This document shows positions 34,071 to 42,874 of a stretch of DNA of 64,000 nt, one piece after another. The notes below the pieces were generated by a model. That model saw only the letters and a program-made list of their open reading frames with translations. It ran no database searches and was not told the DNA's origin. Source of the DNA: Ravibacter sp037191015 (GTDB taxonomy: Bacteria > Bacteroidota > Bacteroidia > Cytophagales > Spirosomataceae); assembly GCA_037191015.1 (NCBI GenBank), contig JBBCKD010000027.1, forward strand, positions 639,860 to 703,859, in the 5' to 3' direction. Numbering within the stretch: position 1 is the first letter of the stretch; each line of letters opens with the position of its first letter. The position numbers and the translations under genes are program-made.

Positions 34071-36020
34071 TCATCTCAGTAGCACTCGATGTCTATTTTG
34101 TTCCTTTTTCCCTCCATAATCAACATGCAAATAATAAGTTCCTCTTGGAAGATCACTTACATTGATGGAAAGTTTGTTGCCATCGTTTTTAATACTTTCG
34201 AAATAGGACTCAGCTATTTTTAACGTTCGCACTGGTATGGTCGAACTTTCGTGCAATAATTCTAAGCGTTCCGGCATGCCTTTAGGGTCGATAAGCTTTT
34301 CGAAAAGGAGCGTGACATGGCTAGAAGCAGGGTTGGGAGAAATAGTGTAGGCCGAAAAAAATGACGAAAAGGTCCAATAAGTTTCCCGATACTGGCCCCA
34401 TCCGCAAGAATTTTGGGCGCGTATTAGAATACGCTGGTTGAAAGGAGTAGGCCAATGCCAATAATCAAAATCAACGGAACTCCAAGAAACGGTGCGTGGC
34501 GAAACATTCCAGTTAGAATGATCCCAAATTTCCCATCCGTATTTCAGTATCGAACTTAAACCTGTGTATCCAGCTTCCATTTCAGTTTCGCCCGATGAGG
34601 CCATGACTTTCCCGTAACCGGATCCTATCCAGCCAGCTTCGGCGATGATATAATTATAATGCGGGACTCCGACTGATATCTCACGCCGAAAATTCACAGT
34701 ACCGCATGCCGTTGTCATTGTTGCTTGTACAAACGCTTGCCCGTCCGAGATACTGGTAGCATAACCCGTTGATGAATTGATATTGAAAACAGGATTGCCA
34801 ACCCTTGACCAGGAAGGAGAGTAAGGTGGAGAATTTGGTAATGAATAAGTAGCATTATTACATAATTCAGTTGGTCCTGCAATAGGTCCTCCTAATACTC
34901 GCTCGACAGCACGATAGGCATTGACACGGCCATAACCGTAGGTATTGTCAAAACCATATGCTCCCATGTCTGTTGCTGTTGCCTGAAGTATTGTTATTAC
35001 CTGGGCTTCGGTTAGATTTGGATTAACACTTAGCATTAATGCTGCTACACCAGCCACTTGCGGGGCAGCAGCGGAAGTCCCCCCAAAATTATCAATGTAA
35101 TTTCCCGACGAATAACCATCTGCACCCATTCTGTCCGTCGTTCGAACATCACCATTTAAATCAATATCACCTGAAGGTGCAACTAGATTTAAATCTGCCC
35201 CTCGCTGGCTATAAGACCAAATATTACCATTATTATCGATTGCACCTACAGCGATCACACCTGGAAGGTTTGCAGGATATCCTACTGGCTTATTACCTCC
35301 ATTCATCGAAGATGCCACTACTATTGTACCTAACATTCCTCTGCCTAAAGTGCGCGCTGCAGTTATAGCACTGGTAATACCAGCGTGGGGGCTACCTCCT
35401 CCCCAAGAACAACTTATTATATCTGCTTCTCCATTATCCCAAGCCCAATTAATTGCTTCAGCAATATCATCGTTAGAGTATGTAATAACACCGTGGAACA
35501 TTCTGACGGGTACTATAATAGAGTTTGGTGCAACACCTCTTATGCCCAAGGAGTTGTTAGATGCAGCAATTATTCCTGCGCAAGCTACACCATGATTGTC
35601 TGCAGCAATCAAAGGATGTCCCGGATTTCCTGGATTCAAAGGATCGAAGCCAGATACCACCCTTCCGTTCATATCTTCATGATTATTCACACCCATATCG
35701 AGAACAGCGACTCTTACGCCGCATCCCTCAGTAATGTCCCATGCTTCAGGGGCATCTATATCTATACCAGGGGTACCACCAAATTGGCCATTATTATTTA
35801 GATAATACTGATTGGAGTACAGAGGGTTTGCAGGTTTAAAGCTACTTAAGAAGTTGGGTTCGCACCATTCGACTAATCCACTTTCATAAATTTTATTCGC
35901 TATTTCTAGTGTTTTATCATTATAATAAATGTCAAAAAGATAAGTTCCATATCGACTTTTCTTTACGAGAGATATTAATGATTCAAATTCCTCTATTACT
36001 TTATAATATCTCCTTTTGGT
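34071..36020 (-). pseudogene. S8 (subtilisin-like) serine protease, main part, 5' end cut off by a frameshift
   Basis: Secreted subtilase. The catalytic triad is complete: Asp in 'VAVLDMGV' (codon at 35697-35699), His in 'NHGVACAGI' and Ser in 'GGTSAAAPQVAG'. A C-terminal domain starting 'ISPNPASSHVTLLFEKL' and ending in a basic tail is a type IX secretion type A sorting domain. The frame is open back to 36020, well before the first ATG at 35696. The extra part translates to a normal subtilase lead with 'IYESGLVEWCEPNF' and 'QFGGTPGIDIDAPEAWDITE'. An ATG start at 35696 would drop the catalytic Asp by one residue, so it cannot be the native start. The missing N-terminus is in the neighbouring frame (35996-36406). 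Confidence 0.88.
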
Positions 36021-36406
36021 TTAACAATTACTTGATTTAGAGGATAAATTATTTCGCTATTAGACTCATAACAAAAATTACTAAAGCTTTTGGAGTCAGA
36101 AAGTAAGCTCTGAGATAAAGCAACCCTTTCTTCTTTGCGAATTTCATTTAGATTTATTATTATTGCATTATATGGTGTTTCGATAAATGTATTTACACCG
36201 ATTGATTTCAAAGAGTTTTTTATCAAATTTAGGCTTTCTATATCTTTTGCTATAGTTATAATATGCGAAGAATCTTTTTTTAACTCAATTTTCTTGTCAA
36301 AATACCAATAAAAACTATCGACTGACTGTGCTACTGAGAGGGTAGAATACCAGATCATAGCATATATTAACAAGCTAATCTTTTTCATTTTCAATACATT
36401 TTTCAA
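35996..36406 (-). pseudogene. N-terminal propeptide fragment of the same S8 protease
   Basis: 136 codons: signal peptide (Lys-rich start, hydrophobic to 'LSVAQ'), then 'FYWYFDKKIELKKDSS', the hallmark opening of Bacteroidota secreted S8 proteases, and 'IYPLNQVIVKPKGD', which in intact relatives continues into the pre-catalytic segment. Here it runs into TAA at 35996-35998 while the -1 frame continues the protease. The two frames overlap by 25 bp (35996-36020). One added base in the A4 run (near 36014-36017) or after the 'KGD' codons restores one protein of roughly 770 residues. It is either a real mutation or a sequencing indel. Start ATG at 36406 or 36388, overlapping the lipoprotein gene. 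Confidence 0.8.
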
Positions 36407-36779
36407 ATGAGTAATTAATTATCTCTATAGACTTAGGTGGAGCAGCTCCTAAAGCATTACAAATTATACCTCCCGATTCGTCGAAATCGGAAAAAAATAT
36501 TACTGCTCCTTTTTTTTCTGCTTCTTCCGGAAGATTTATAATATGTACACAATTCTTAATACCTCGCCATGTTTCACCAATTTTCCCGCCCTCAATTTTA
36601 ACTACGTAAGTGCAGTCATACGGCTCCTTATCCCTATCATTAACAACTGTTCCTTTATAACAAGGAGGTTGGTCGATTGAAGTACAGCCAGTTATAACCT
36701 GGGCTAGTATAGAAATATAAATAGCCATTGTCAATAAATACCTATTTGTATGGGCAAATGTCTTTTTATTCTTTTTCAT
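36375..36779 (-). CDS. hypothetical lipoprotein upstream of the S8 protease
   Basis: 134 residues: basic start, hydrophobic segment and lipobox 'QVITGC' (Cys32), then a small domain with several further Cys. Its 3' end overlaps the S8 protease start by up to 32 bp, so the two are probably one transcript with coupled translation. AT-rich like the rest of the islet. Family not recognised. A protease partner or inhibitor role is possible but not shown. Confidence 0.65.
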   Translation of the reverse strand: MKKNKKTFAHTNRYLLTMAIYISILAQVITGCTSIDQPPCYKGTVVNDRDKEPYDCTYVVKIEGGKIGETWRGIKNCVHIINLPEEAEKKGAVIFFSDFDESGGIICNALGAAPPKSIEIINYSFEKCIENEKD

Positions 36780-37684
36780 CAGACAATTGTTTTAATTAAA
36801 GAAAACTTCTAAGAATCAAAAATCCAGTATACAAAAGAAAGAGCTATATCACCGATACCGACATAGCATGTAGGAGATATCGGGATCTCTGCACTGATAT
36901 ATACTGGTCGGGTGCGGGAGGTATTTTTTAATCGTGTCCATATCTTGGTTGGTTTCCTTATAACAACCGAGCTTCCCAATAATGCTAAGATTCAGGTATG
37001 GAATTTTCAGTCCGAATATTTTAGCTGTAATTATACAACAGGATGTAATATCCACAAACGAACAGAGAGCCCCTGTTTTTCTATATAAATAACGCCGGGA
37101 TCGATGAATAGCCTACAATAATATATTGAAATATACGACACAAAGATAAATAGTTAAAATAACTGCGTCGAACGAAGCAAAAAATGCGACGAACGCCAGT
37201 GGTATCCTATGGGTTCGACCCTTTTCTATGTCAAAGGCACTTTGCGGGTTAACGTTTTTTTCTTGATTGTTTTCTCAGAAAAGTAATGCGTCCCCCTTTT
37301 TGTCTTGCAGTCAACTTCGTGGCATGATCAGATTACCACCCGGCTCAACTGCCAGTAAACCTTCGGTCTGAAAGGATCCGCAAGGTTACTACTACTGAGG
37401 TCTGGAAATCAAACATCCGATTTTGCAGGGGAAGGAAGATACCCTCTGCTATTTTCTTCTGGCACAGTTATTATAGCTTAATAGGATAGTTATCTGGCGA
37501 AAGATGTTTCCCGGGAGGATGATCTATGTCCTCAAACCGGAATACGGGCATTATAAGGATAATGAAGAAAATCCAGGAGTAAGCGTTGGGGAATTTTAAC
37601 CCCAGCGTAGCCTCACTGTTCCCGGTAGCCGCCCTTTCGCAAGACTTCAACTCTTTACCCGAAATTATCAACTATTCCGGCGAT
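36780..37684. other. non-coding stretch between the lipoprotein gene and the YeeE/YedE genes
   Basis: About 0.9 kb without a convincing gene. Short open frames exist on the - strand (36849-37055 and 37471-37671), but their products look random. A near-perfect direct repeat, TGCGTCGAACG at 37164-37174 and TGCGACGAACG at 37185-37195 (21 bp apart), lies in the middle. Composition returns to the chromosome average after about 37300. The last part must contain the promoter of the YeeE/YedE pair. Confidence 0.5.
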
Positions 37685-38251
37685 ATGGATATTTTCAAAA
37701 TTCCCTGGCCCTGGTACATAGCCGGGCCGTTGATCGGCCTAACAGTTCCTGCCTTATTGCTTCTCGGTAACAAGCCTTTCGGTATATCTTCTTCTTTGCG
37801 GCATATCTGCGCAGCGTGCTTTCCGGCTAACCTCCCGTTTTTCAGCTACAACTGGCGGGATGAAATCTGGAATCTTCTTTTCGTGCTGGGGATCCTGATC
37901 GGCGGCTATATCGGAGGGGTTCTCCTGGAAAATCCTGACGACATCGTGGTAGCATCCCATACCCGGGAAGTGCTGAGCGGGTTGAAAATAAGCGATTTTT
38001 CGGGGTTGCTTCCTCTGGATCTGTTCTCTACCGAAAACATCCTTTCCGCGAAAGGGCTCGTATTTCTTGTAGCGGGTGGCTTCCTGGTAGGTTTCGGAAC
38101 CAGGTATGCCGGCGGCTGCACATCGGGCCACGCCATCATGGGGCTTTCCAACCTCCAATGGCCTTCCCTGCTGGCTACCATTTGCTTTATGGTCAGCGGT
38201 ATCCTGACTACGCTCTATATTATCCCGGTTCTCCTGAAAATCCTTCTTTAA
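37685..38251 (+). CDS. YeeE/YedE-type (thiosulfate transporter-like) membrane protein, first of a pair
   Basis: 188 residues from the ATG at 37685 (a TTG at 37586 gives an implausible lead). Hydrophobic throughout with the conserved Cys motifs 'LRHICAACFP' and 'GFGTRYAGGCTSGHAIMGL', as in YeeE/TsuA proteins, which move thiosulfate or related sulphur species across the inner membrane. It is split into two half-size proteins in this phylum; the second half follows after 3 bp. No sulphurtransferase gene is adjacent. Confidence 0.85.
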   Translation: MDIFKIPWPWYIAGPLIGLTVPALLLLGNKPFGISSSLRHICAACFPANLPFFSYNWRDEIWNLLFVLGILIGGYIGGVLLENPDDIVVASHTREVLSGLKISDFSGLLPLDLFSTENILSAKGLVFLVAGGFLVGFGTRYAGGCTSGHAIMGLSNLQWPSLLATICFMVSGILTTLYIIPVLLKILL

Positions 38252-38254
38252 GCT

Positions 38255-38749
38255 ATGGCTTTCCAATACAACAACGATCTCGGCGAATCAGATGAATTTG
38301 TAAGGCACAAACCTTATACGTCGGCAAAAAACAGCGGCAGTCTGAATTTCTTCTATCTCCTCCTGGGTATCCTGTTCGGCTTCATTTTTATCAAAGCAGA
38401 GATCGTCTCATGGTTCAGGATACAGGAAATGTTCCGGTTTGATTCTTTCCACATGTATGGCGTGATCGGCTCCGCCGTTATCGTCGGTGCCTTGTCCGTT
38501 CAGATCATCAAGAGGCTTAAGCTTAAAGCGGCCAACGGAGAAACCATTTCAATAGCTCCGAAAACCTTCAATAAAGGCCAGATCTACGGAAGCCTTCTGT
38601 TTGGTATCGGCTGGGCCATTACCGGCGCGTGCCCGGGCCCACTTTTTGCGCAGATCGGAGCCGGCTACCTTGCAGTCACGGTTACCCTGGCAAGCGCCCT
38701 GCTGGGTACGTGGGTATACGGGTATATCAGGCACAGGCTGCCGCATTGA
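38255..38749 (+). CDS. YeeE/YedE family (DUF6691) membrane protein, second of a pair
   Basis: 164 residues; a polar N-terminal tail of about 28 residues, then membrane helices. 'EMFRFDSFHMYGVIGSAV' and the Cys motif 'GWAITGACPGPLFAQIG' are characteristic. Complements the preceding half-transporter. Followed after 3 bp by a HEAT-like protein gene, so all three may be one transcript. Confidence 0.85.
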   Translation: MAFQYNNDLGESDEFVRHKPYTSAKNSGSLNFFYLLLGILFGFIFIKAEIVSWFRIQEMFRFDSFHMYGVIGSAVIVGALSVQIIKRLKLKAANGETISIAPKTFNKGQIYGSLLFGIGWAITGACPGPLFAQIGAGYLAVTVTLASALLGTWVYGYIRHRLPH

Positions 38750-38752
38750 GAT

Positions 38753-39295
38753 ATGGATGACATTCTGGTACAACAACTTGCAGCTCTTCTTTCGAAGGAA
38801 CATTCCAGGAAGCAGCGGGACCTGATTGTAAACTGGATCGGCAGCGACCCGGAAAAAATGTCGGCTGCTATATACGTGCTCTGTCACCACTCCTACCGCG
38901 ATGTTCAGCGCGTGGCGTGGGTTATCAGCGGGGTAACAGAAAAACACCCGGAGCTGGTAGTCCCGCACCTGGAAACATTGGTGCTGCGATTGGGCAGAAC
39001 ACCCCTTCCCGACGCTGTAAAACGCAATATAATACGCATACTTTCTTTCGTTCCGTTACCGGCAGAGGCGCACTCTGAAATCGTACAGACCTGCTTTGAC
39101 TATTTGTATTCCACCCACGAACCCATTGCAGTCAAAGTTTTTGCAATGTCTGTGCTTCACAAACTTTCGGGGACCTATCCGGAAATCAAAACCGAGCTGC
39201 GGGAGCTTCTTGAGCTGGAAATGGAGAAAATGCCGTCGCCCGGAATAAAAAGCAGGGCGCAAAAAATCCTTTCCCAACTGAGAAAACCGGGATAA
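38753..39295 (+). CDS. HEAT/ARM-like helical repeat protein
   Basis: 180 residues, all helical, with paired-helix repeats such as 'YRDVQRVAWVISGVTEKHPELV' split over residues 47-68 and similar pairs up to the C-terminus. No catalytic motif. Probably a cytoplasmic binding scaffold; partner unknown. It lies directly before a small gene and recN, but a promoter at its very end gives those genes their own start. Confidence 0.6.
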   Translation: MDDILVQQLAALLSKEHSRKQRDLIVNWIGSDPEKMSAAIYVLCHHSYRDVQRVAWVISGVTEKHPELVVPHLETLVLRLGRTPLPDAVKRNIIRILSFVPLPAEAHSEIVQTCFDYLYSTHEPIAVKVFAMSVLHKLSGTYPEIKTELRELLELEMEKMPSPGIKSRAQKILSQLRKPG

Positions 39296-39299
39296 GCGT

Positions 39300-39307
39300 T
39301 AAATTTG
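39300..39307 (+). promoter_or_regulatory. -7 promoter element in front of the small gene and recN
   Basis: TAAATTTG, a perfect TAnnTTTG, 5 bp after the stop of the HEAT-like gene. Because it overlaps a possible TTG start at 39305, the downstream gene must start later, at the ATG at 39332. Confidence 0.55.
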
Positions 39308-39331
39308 AACCGGTTTATCTTTTATGCCCGT

Positions 39332-39565
39332 ATGAGAAAAAGACTTGCTAAAGTTTTCGGCAGCCAGCTATCAGGTGAGGAACGCGCGACCCTACCCGGC
39401 CATCTCTCTCTGAGTGTCGTCCTTAAGTCGGGGCATACGCTGTTCGGAAAGCTGCATCGTCAGACCGGCGAAAGGATTGAAATTACCGACAACCGCTTCC
39501 ACAAGCACGCTCTCGATATCAATGATATCGATGTGGTCGTTTATGACTACCCTTCTACTTACTAG
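39332..39565 (+). CDS. small conserved hypothetical protein upstream of recN
   Basis: 77 residues from the ATG at 39332. A basic N-terminal helix is followed by short beta-rich segments 'LSLSVVLKSGHTLFGKL', 'ERIEITDN' and 'DINDIDVVVYDYP', which suggests a small barrel of Sm or SH3 type (inference from pattern). It is 11 bp upstream of recN and probably co-transcribed. Function unknown. Confidence 0.6.
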   Translation: MRKRLAKVFGSQLSGEERATLPGHLSLSVVLKSGHTLFGKLHRQTGERIEITDNRFHKHALDINDIDVVVYDYPSTY

Positions 39566-39576
39566 CCGGATATTGC

Positions 39577-41238
39577 ATGCTCACCCACCTGTTCATCAGA
39601 AACTATGTACTCATCGACGACCTGGAGCTCGACCTGTCTCCCGGGCTCACCATCATCACGGGGGAAACAGGAGCGGGAAAGTCGATCTTACTGGGGGCGA
39701 TCGGCCTGCTGCTTGGCCAGCGTGCCGAAACCAGGGTGCTGTTCAGCAACGACACAAAATGCATCATTGAAGGGACGTTTGATATTTCCGGGTACGGGCT
39801 CGAAGCGCTTTTTGCCGCGGAAGAGCTGGATTACTCCCCCACTACGCTTATCCGCAGGGAAATCACCCCGGCAGGGAAATCCCGTGCTTTTATCAATGAT
39901 ACGCCTGTTACCCTCGATCTGCTCAGGCGGATTACCGGGCAGCTTGTCGATATACATTCCCAGCATGATTCGATCCTGCTGGGGAACGGCGCCGTCCAGA
40001 CCGGTTTGCTCGACGCTTTTGCCGGCAATGAGGAAAAGCTGACCGGCTACCGGGAATCGTACGAAGCATACCGGAAAGCGGAGGAAGCGCTTACGCGTCT
40101 GAAAGAAGAGGCCGGCCATATCCGGAAAGAAAACGACTATAACCTCTTCCTGTGGCAGGAGCTGGCAGATGCGGATCTGCACGCCGGTGAAGTCGAAGAG
40201 CTGGAAAACGAGCTGGGGATTCTCGAAAATGCTTCGGAAATCAAATCAAGGTTCCACGGGATGCACCAGCTTCTCGACGGACAGGAAGTGTCGGTCATCT
40301 CTCTTTTAAATGAAGCATCTCAAATGGCCAACCAGGTCAACCGCCTGGTGCCGGCTTACCAGGCGCTTTTTCAACGCCTGGGCAATACGCTGCTGGAGCT
40401 GAAAGACCTCACGTCGGAAATAGAGGATATTACAGAAAACGTGGAAGTCAACGAGGAGCGGATCGCCAGGGTATCGGAGCGGCTGGACCTGCTCTACCTG
40501 TTGTTGAAGAAGCATCATTCCGACGGGGTTTCAGAGCTGGTGGAGATCAGGGATGAGCTCAGGCAAAAGATAGACAAATTTGAAAACCTGGACACGGCAT
40601 TGCGTGAAGCTGCGCAACATATGGAATCGGCGCGGGCCCAAATGCTCGATGCCGGGAAAATCCTGTCGCAATCGCGTAAGGCGGCTGGTCCGCTTTTCGA
40701 AAGCCTGGTTACCGGTATCGCACGCGAGCTCGGGATCACCCATGCCGTGTTTTCCGTGGCGTTATCTGATGCAGGCGTACCGGGGGAAAGCGGGCTGGAC
40801 CGGCTGGAGTTCCTGTTCTCAGCCAACAAAGGGCTGGCTCCCCAACCTCTGAGGGCGGTAGCCTCGGGGGGAGAGTTTTCCAGGCTTATGCTTGCATTTA
40901 AATACGTGGTAGCTGAAAAAAAACAGCTTGCTACGCTCATATTCGACGAAATCGACAGCGGTATTTCGGGTGAAATTGCAAGGAAGATGGGCGAAATGCT
41001 GAAACAGATGGGGCGCAGGCACCAGCTTATCGCTATCACTCACCTTCACCAGATAGCAGCATTCGGGAATGAGCATTTTTATGTTTATAAGGATAACAGC
41101 AGTGAAACGACGGTAAGCAAGATCAAACGGCTTTCCGATGATGAAAGGATCCGGGAGCTGGCACAAATGATCGGTGGCCGGAATCCATCCGAATCCATCA
41201 TCGCCAATGCGCGGGAACTGCTCGAAAAATCGCTTTAG
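39577..41238 (+). CDS. recN: DNA repair protein RecN
   Basis: SMC-like ATPase that helps double-strand break repair. 553 residues, normal length. 'LFIRNYVLIDDLELDL' and Walker A 'GETGAGKSILLGAI' at the N-terminus, a long coiled coil (about 160-380), the signature 'LRAVASGGEFSRLMLA', and Walker B 'TLIFDEIDSGISGEIA' near 450 followed by 'ITHLHQIA'. Its 3' end is followed by a lipoprotein gene 73 bp away. Confidence 0.97.
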   Translation: MLTHLFIRNYVLIDDLELDLSPGLTIITGETGAGKSILLGAIGLLLGQRAETRVLFSNDTKCIIEGTFDISGYGLEALFAAEELDYSPTTLIRREITPAGKSRAFINDTPVTLDLLRRITGQLVDIHSQHDSILLGNGAVQTGLLDAFAGNEEKLTGYRESYEAYRKAEEALTRLKEEAGHIRKENDYNLFLWQELADADLHAGEVEELENELGILENASEIKSRFHGMHQLLDGQEVSVISLLNEASQMANQVNRLVPAYQALFQRLGNTLLELKDLTSEIEDITENVEVNEERIARVSERLDLLYLLLKKHHSDGVSELVEIRDELRQKIDKFENLDTALREAAQHMESARAQMLDAGKILSQSRKAAGPLFESLVTGIARELGITHAVFSVALSDAGVPGESGLDRLEFLFSANKGLAPQPLRAVASGGEFSRLMLAFKYVVAEKKQLATLIFDEIDSGISGEIARKMGEMLKQMGRRHQLIAITHLHQIAAFGNEHFYVYKDNSSETTVSKIKRLSDDERIRELAQMIGGRNPSESIIANARELLEKSL

Positions 41239-41311
41239 AGCGCGTAATTCCTTATCTTTACCCGAAAGATCGATTCTTACTCTTATCAAACTCAAAGTTC
41301 AGGCACAGATC

Positions 41312-41761
41312 ATGGCGAACTTCAGAATTTATTCTTTCCTGGTATTAACAGCGTTAGCTTTTACGGCATGCAGCCCGGGTGAAAAAAAGGACTATGAAGT
41401 CCTTGACGGCGAAATCCTGGACATTCACGACGAAGTGATGCCAAAGCTTGAGGACCTGAATCATTACGCCGAAGAAATACGGTCCAGGATCGCTCAGCTC
41501 GACAGCCTGCAGCAGGAGGGCGTCAGCAGCAGCACCCTTGCCGAGCAACGCCTCAAAGCAAACGATCTGCTGGTTAAGCTTCACCTGGCCGACAGCCTGA
41601 TGTGGGACTGGATGCGCGCATACGAGGCGGATTCGGCCAAAGCGCTTCCCGACCCGGAAGAGACGCTCAAATACTTCCAGAATGAAAAAACCAAAATCCA
41701 GGAAGTAAAAGAAAAAACCGAAAGCAGTATCAGGGAAGCCCAGAACTTCCTGGAAAATTAA
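41312..41761 (+). CDS. coiled-coil lipoprotein
   Basis: 149 residues from the ATG at 41312; signal peptide and lipobox 'LAFTAC'. The mature part is helical: 'ILDIHDEVMPKLEDLNHYAEEI' recalls small Bacteroidota lipoproteins sometimes labelled viral A-type inclusion proteins. A 46-codon extension upstream lies inside the recN end and has no signal-peptide character. It sits before SCO and cytochrome c lipoprotein genes and may share their transcript. Confidence 0.7.
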   Translation: MANFRIYSFLVLTALAFTACSPGEKKDYEVLDGEILDIHDEVMPKLEDLNHYAEEIRSRIAQLDSLQQEGVSSSTLAEQRLKANDLLVKLHLADSLMWDWMRAYEADSAKALPDPEETLKYFQNEKTKIQEVKEKTESSIREAQNFLEN

Positions 41762-41788
41762 CCCGGGGCATTTTAAAGAAATAACATT

Positions 41789-42439
41789 ATGCTTTCGATA
41801 GCCAGGACATTCCTGCTCTTTTCGGTCATTCCGGCTCTTAGCCTGTCGTGCGGCGGCGGAGAAAAAAAACTCCCGATAATGGGCGAAAGAGACTGGACGG
41901 AACGACAGGTAGACGGGAAAACAGTGACAGACACGATTTACCACAGTATCCCGGCATTTTCTTTTACCGATCAATACGGTGATACCGTCACCGAAAGTGA
42001 TGTGGAAGGAAAGATCTACATCGCAGATTTCTTTTTCACTTCGTGCCCGACTATATGCCCGGTCATGAAAAAAAACATGCTGAAGGTATATAAGAGCGTC
42101 AACGGGATGAACGATGTGGCCATTCTTTCCCATACGATCGATCCCGCTCACGATACGCCCGAAGTTTTACTGAAGTACGCGACCGACCTCGGTGTAACCG
42201 GGCGCCAGTGGCTTTTCCTGACCGGTCCGAAATCCGGCATCTACGGGATTGCCAATAGCTATTTCGTGGCCGCCAACGAAGACGGGGCTGCACCCGGCGG
42301 CTTTATCCACAGCGGTGCCTTTACACTCATCGATAAGGAAAAAAGAGTACGGGGAGTTTATGACGGCACTGACGACAAAAAGGTCAAAAAGCTGATAGAC
42401 GACATACAAATCCTCAGAAAAGAATACGGAACCAGGTGA
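41789..42439 (+). CDS. SCO1/SenC family lipoprotein
   Basis: Thioredoxin-fold copper chaperone/thiol reductase for cytochrome oxidase. 216 residues with lipobox 'ALSLSC'. Copper-site residues are present: CxxxC in 'FFTSCPTICPVMKK' and His in 'FIHSGAFTLID'. 'HTIDPAHDTPEVL' is the usual SCO block. Overlaps the next gene by 4 bp (GTGA), so it is coupled with a cytochrome. Confidence 0.9.
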   Translation: MLSIARTFLLFSVIPALSLSCGGGEKKLPIMGERDWTERQVDGKTVTDTIYHSIPAFSFTDQYGDTVTESDVEGKIYIADFFFTSCPTICPVMKKNMLKVYKSVNGMNDVAILSHTIDPAHDTPEVLLKYATDLGVTGRQWLFLTGPKSGIYGIANSYFVAANEDGAAPGGFIHSGAFTLIDKEKRVRGVYDGTDDKKVKKLIDDIQILRKEYGTR

Positions 42440-42837
42440 ATTATCTGCAGTGTTTTCTCTTATCAGGACTGGCTTCTGCGGCAATATCCTGCAGGTCGGG
42501 TGAACAGCTGAAACGTGACAAATACTTTGTCGAAGGAGAGCGGCTTTACGGCGTTTATTGCGCCAACTGTCATCAGCCCGGCGGAGAAGGCATGGCCAAC
42601 CTCTACCCCTCGCTCCATTTTCCTAAAGATAAAGGAAGATTTATACAGATCGTCAAACACGGAATGGACGGGGAGATCGAGGTAAATGGCCAGCTATACA
42701 ATCGTCCCATGCCTGCTAATCCCGGGCTGACCGATCTTGAAATAGCCGAAATCACTACTTTTATCTACAACAGATGGGGCGGGGAAAACGTCTATACGCC
42801 GATAGACAGCGTCAGAAAAGTATTAAGGAGCTTTTAA
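42436..42837 (+). CDS. c-type cytochrome lipoprotein
   Basis: 133 residues starting at GTG inside the SCO stop. Lipobox 'SAAISC', then one class I cytochrome c domain: heme-binding 'CANCHQPGGEGM' and probable Met ligand in 'NRPMPANPGLTDLEI'. Expected to be an envelope electron carrier, working with SCO near a terminal oxidase or nitrite/nitrous system. No oxidase genes are in the window. Confidence 0.88.
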   Translation: MNYLQCFLLSGLASAAISCRSGEQLKRDKYFVEGERLYGVYCANCHQPGGEGMANLYPSLHFPKDKGRFIQIVKHGMDGEIEVNGQLYNRPMPANPGLTDLEIAEITTFIYNRWGGENVYTPIDSVRKVLRSF

Positions 42838-42874
42838 CAGGGAGAAGACCTGAGAGTAAGCAGCCTTGAATAGT

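Larger units (their letters stand above)
33904..37480. other. AT-rich islet between murG and the YeeE/YedE genes
   Basis: Base composition falls clearly below that of the flanking genes, with AT-ending codons and long A/T runs, across about 3.5 kb. It holds a broken S8 protease gene, a lipoprotein gene and a large intergenic stretch. It sits exactly where murC and the ftsQAZ genes would be expected. No integrase, transposase or flanking repeat is seen, so foreign origin is an inference from composition. Confidence 0.5.

Noticed and set aside
36005..36022. Programmed -1 frameshifting in the S8 protease
   Set aside because: No X XXY YYZ slippery heptamer and no following stem or pseudoknot seen; the A4 run alone is weak.
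36849..37055. 68-codon frame on the - strand
   Set aside because: Cys- and Ile-rich random-looking product, no start signal, no partner.
37211..37221. GGGTTCGACCC resembling a tRNA T-arm
   Set aside because: Only a 3-bp stem with a 5-base loop; no acceptor or anticodon stem around it.
37471..37671. 66-codon frame on the - strand upstream of the YeeE/YedE genes
   Set aside because: Covers the expected promoter region of the YeeE/YedE pair; product not protein-like.
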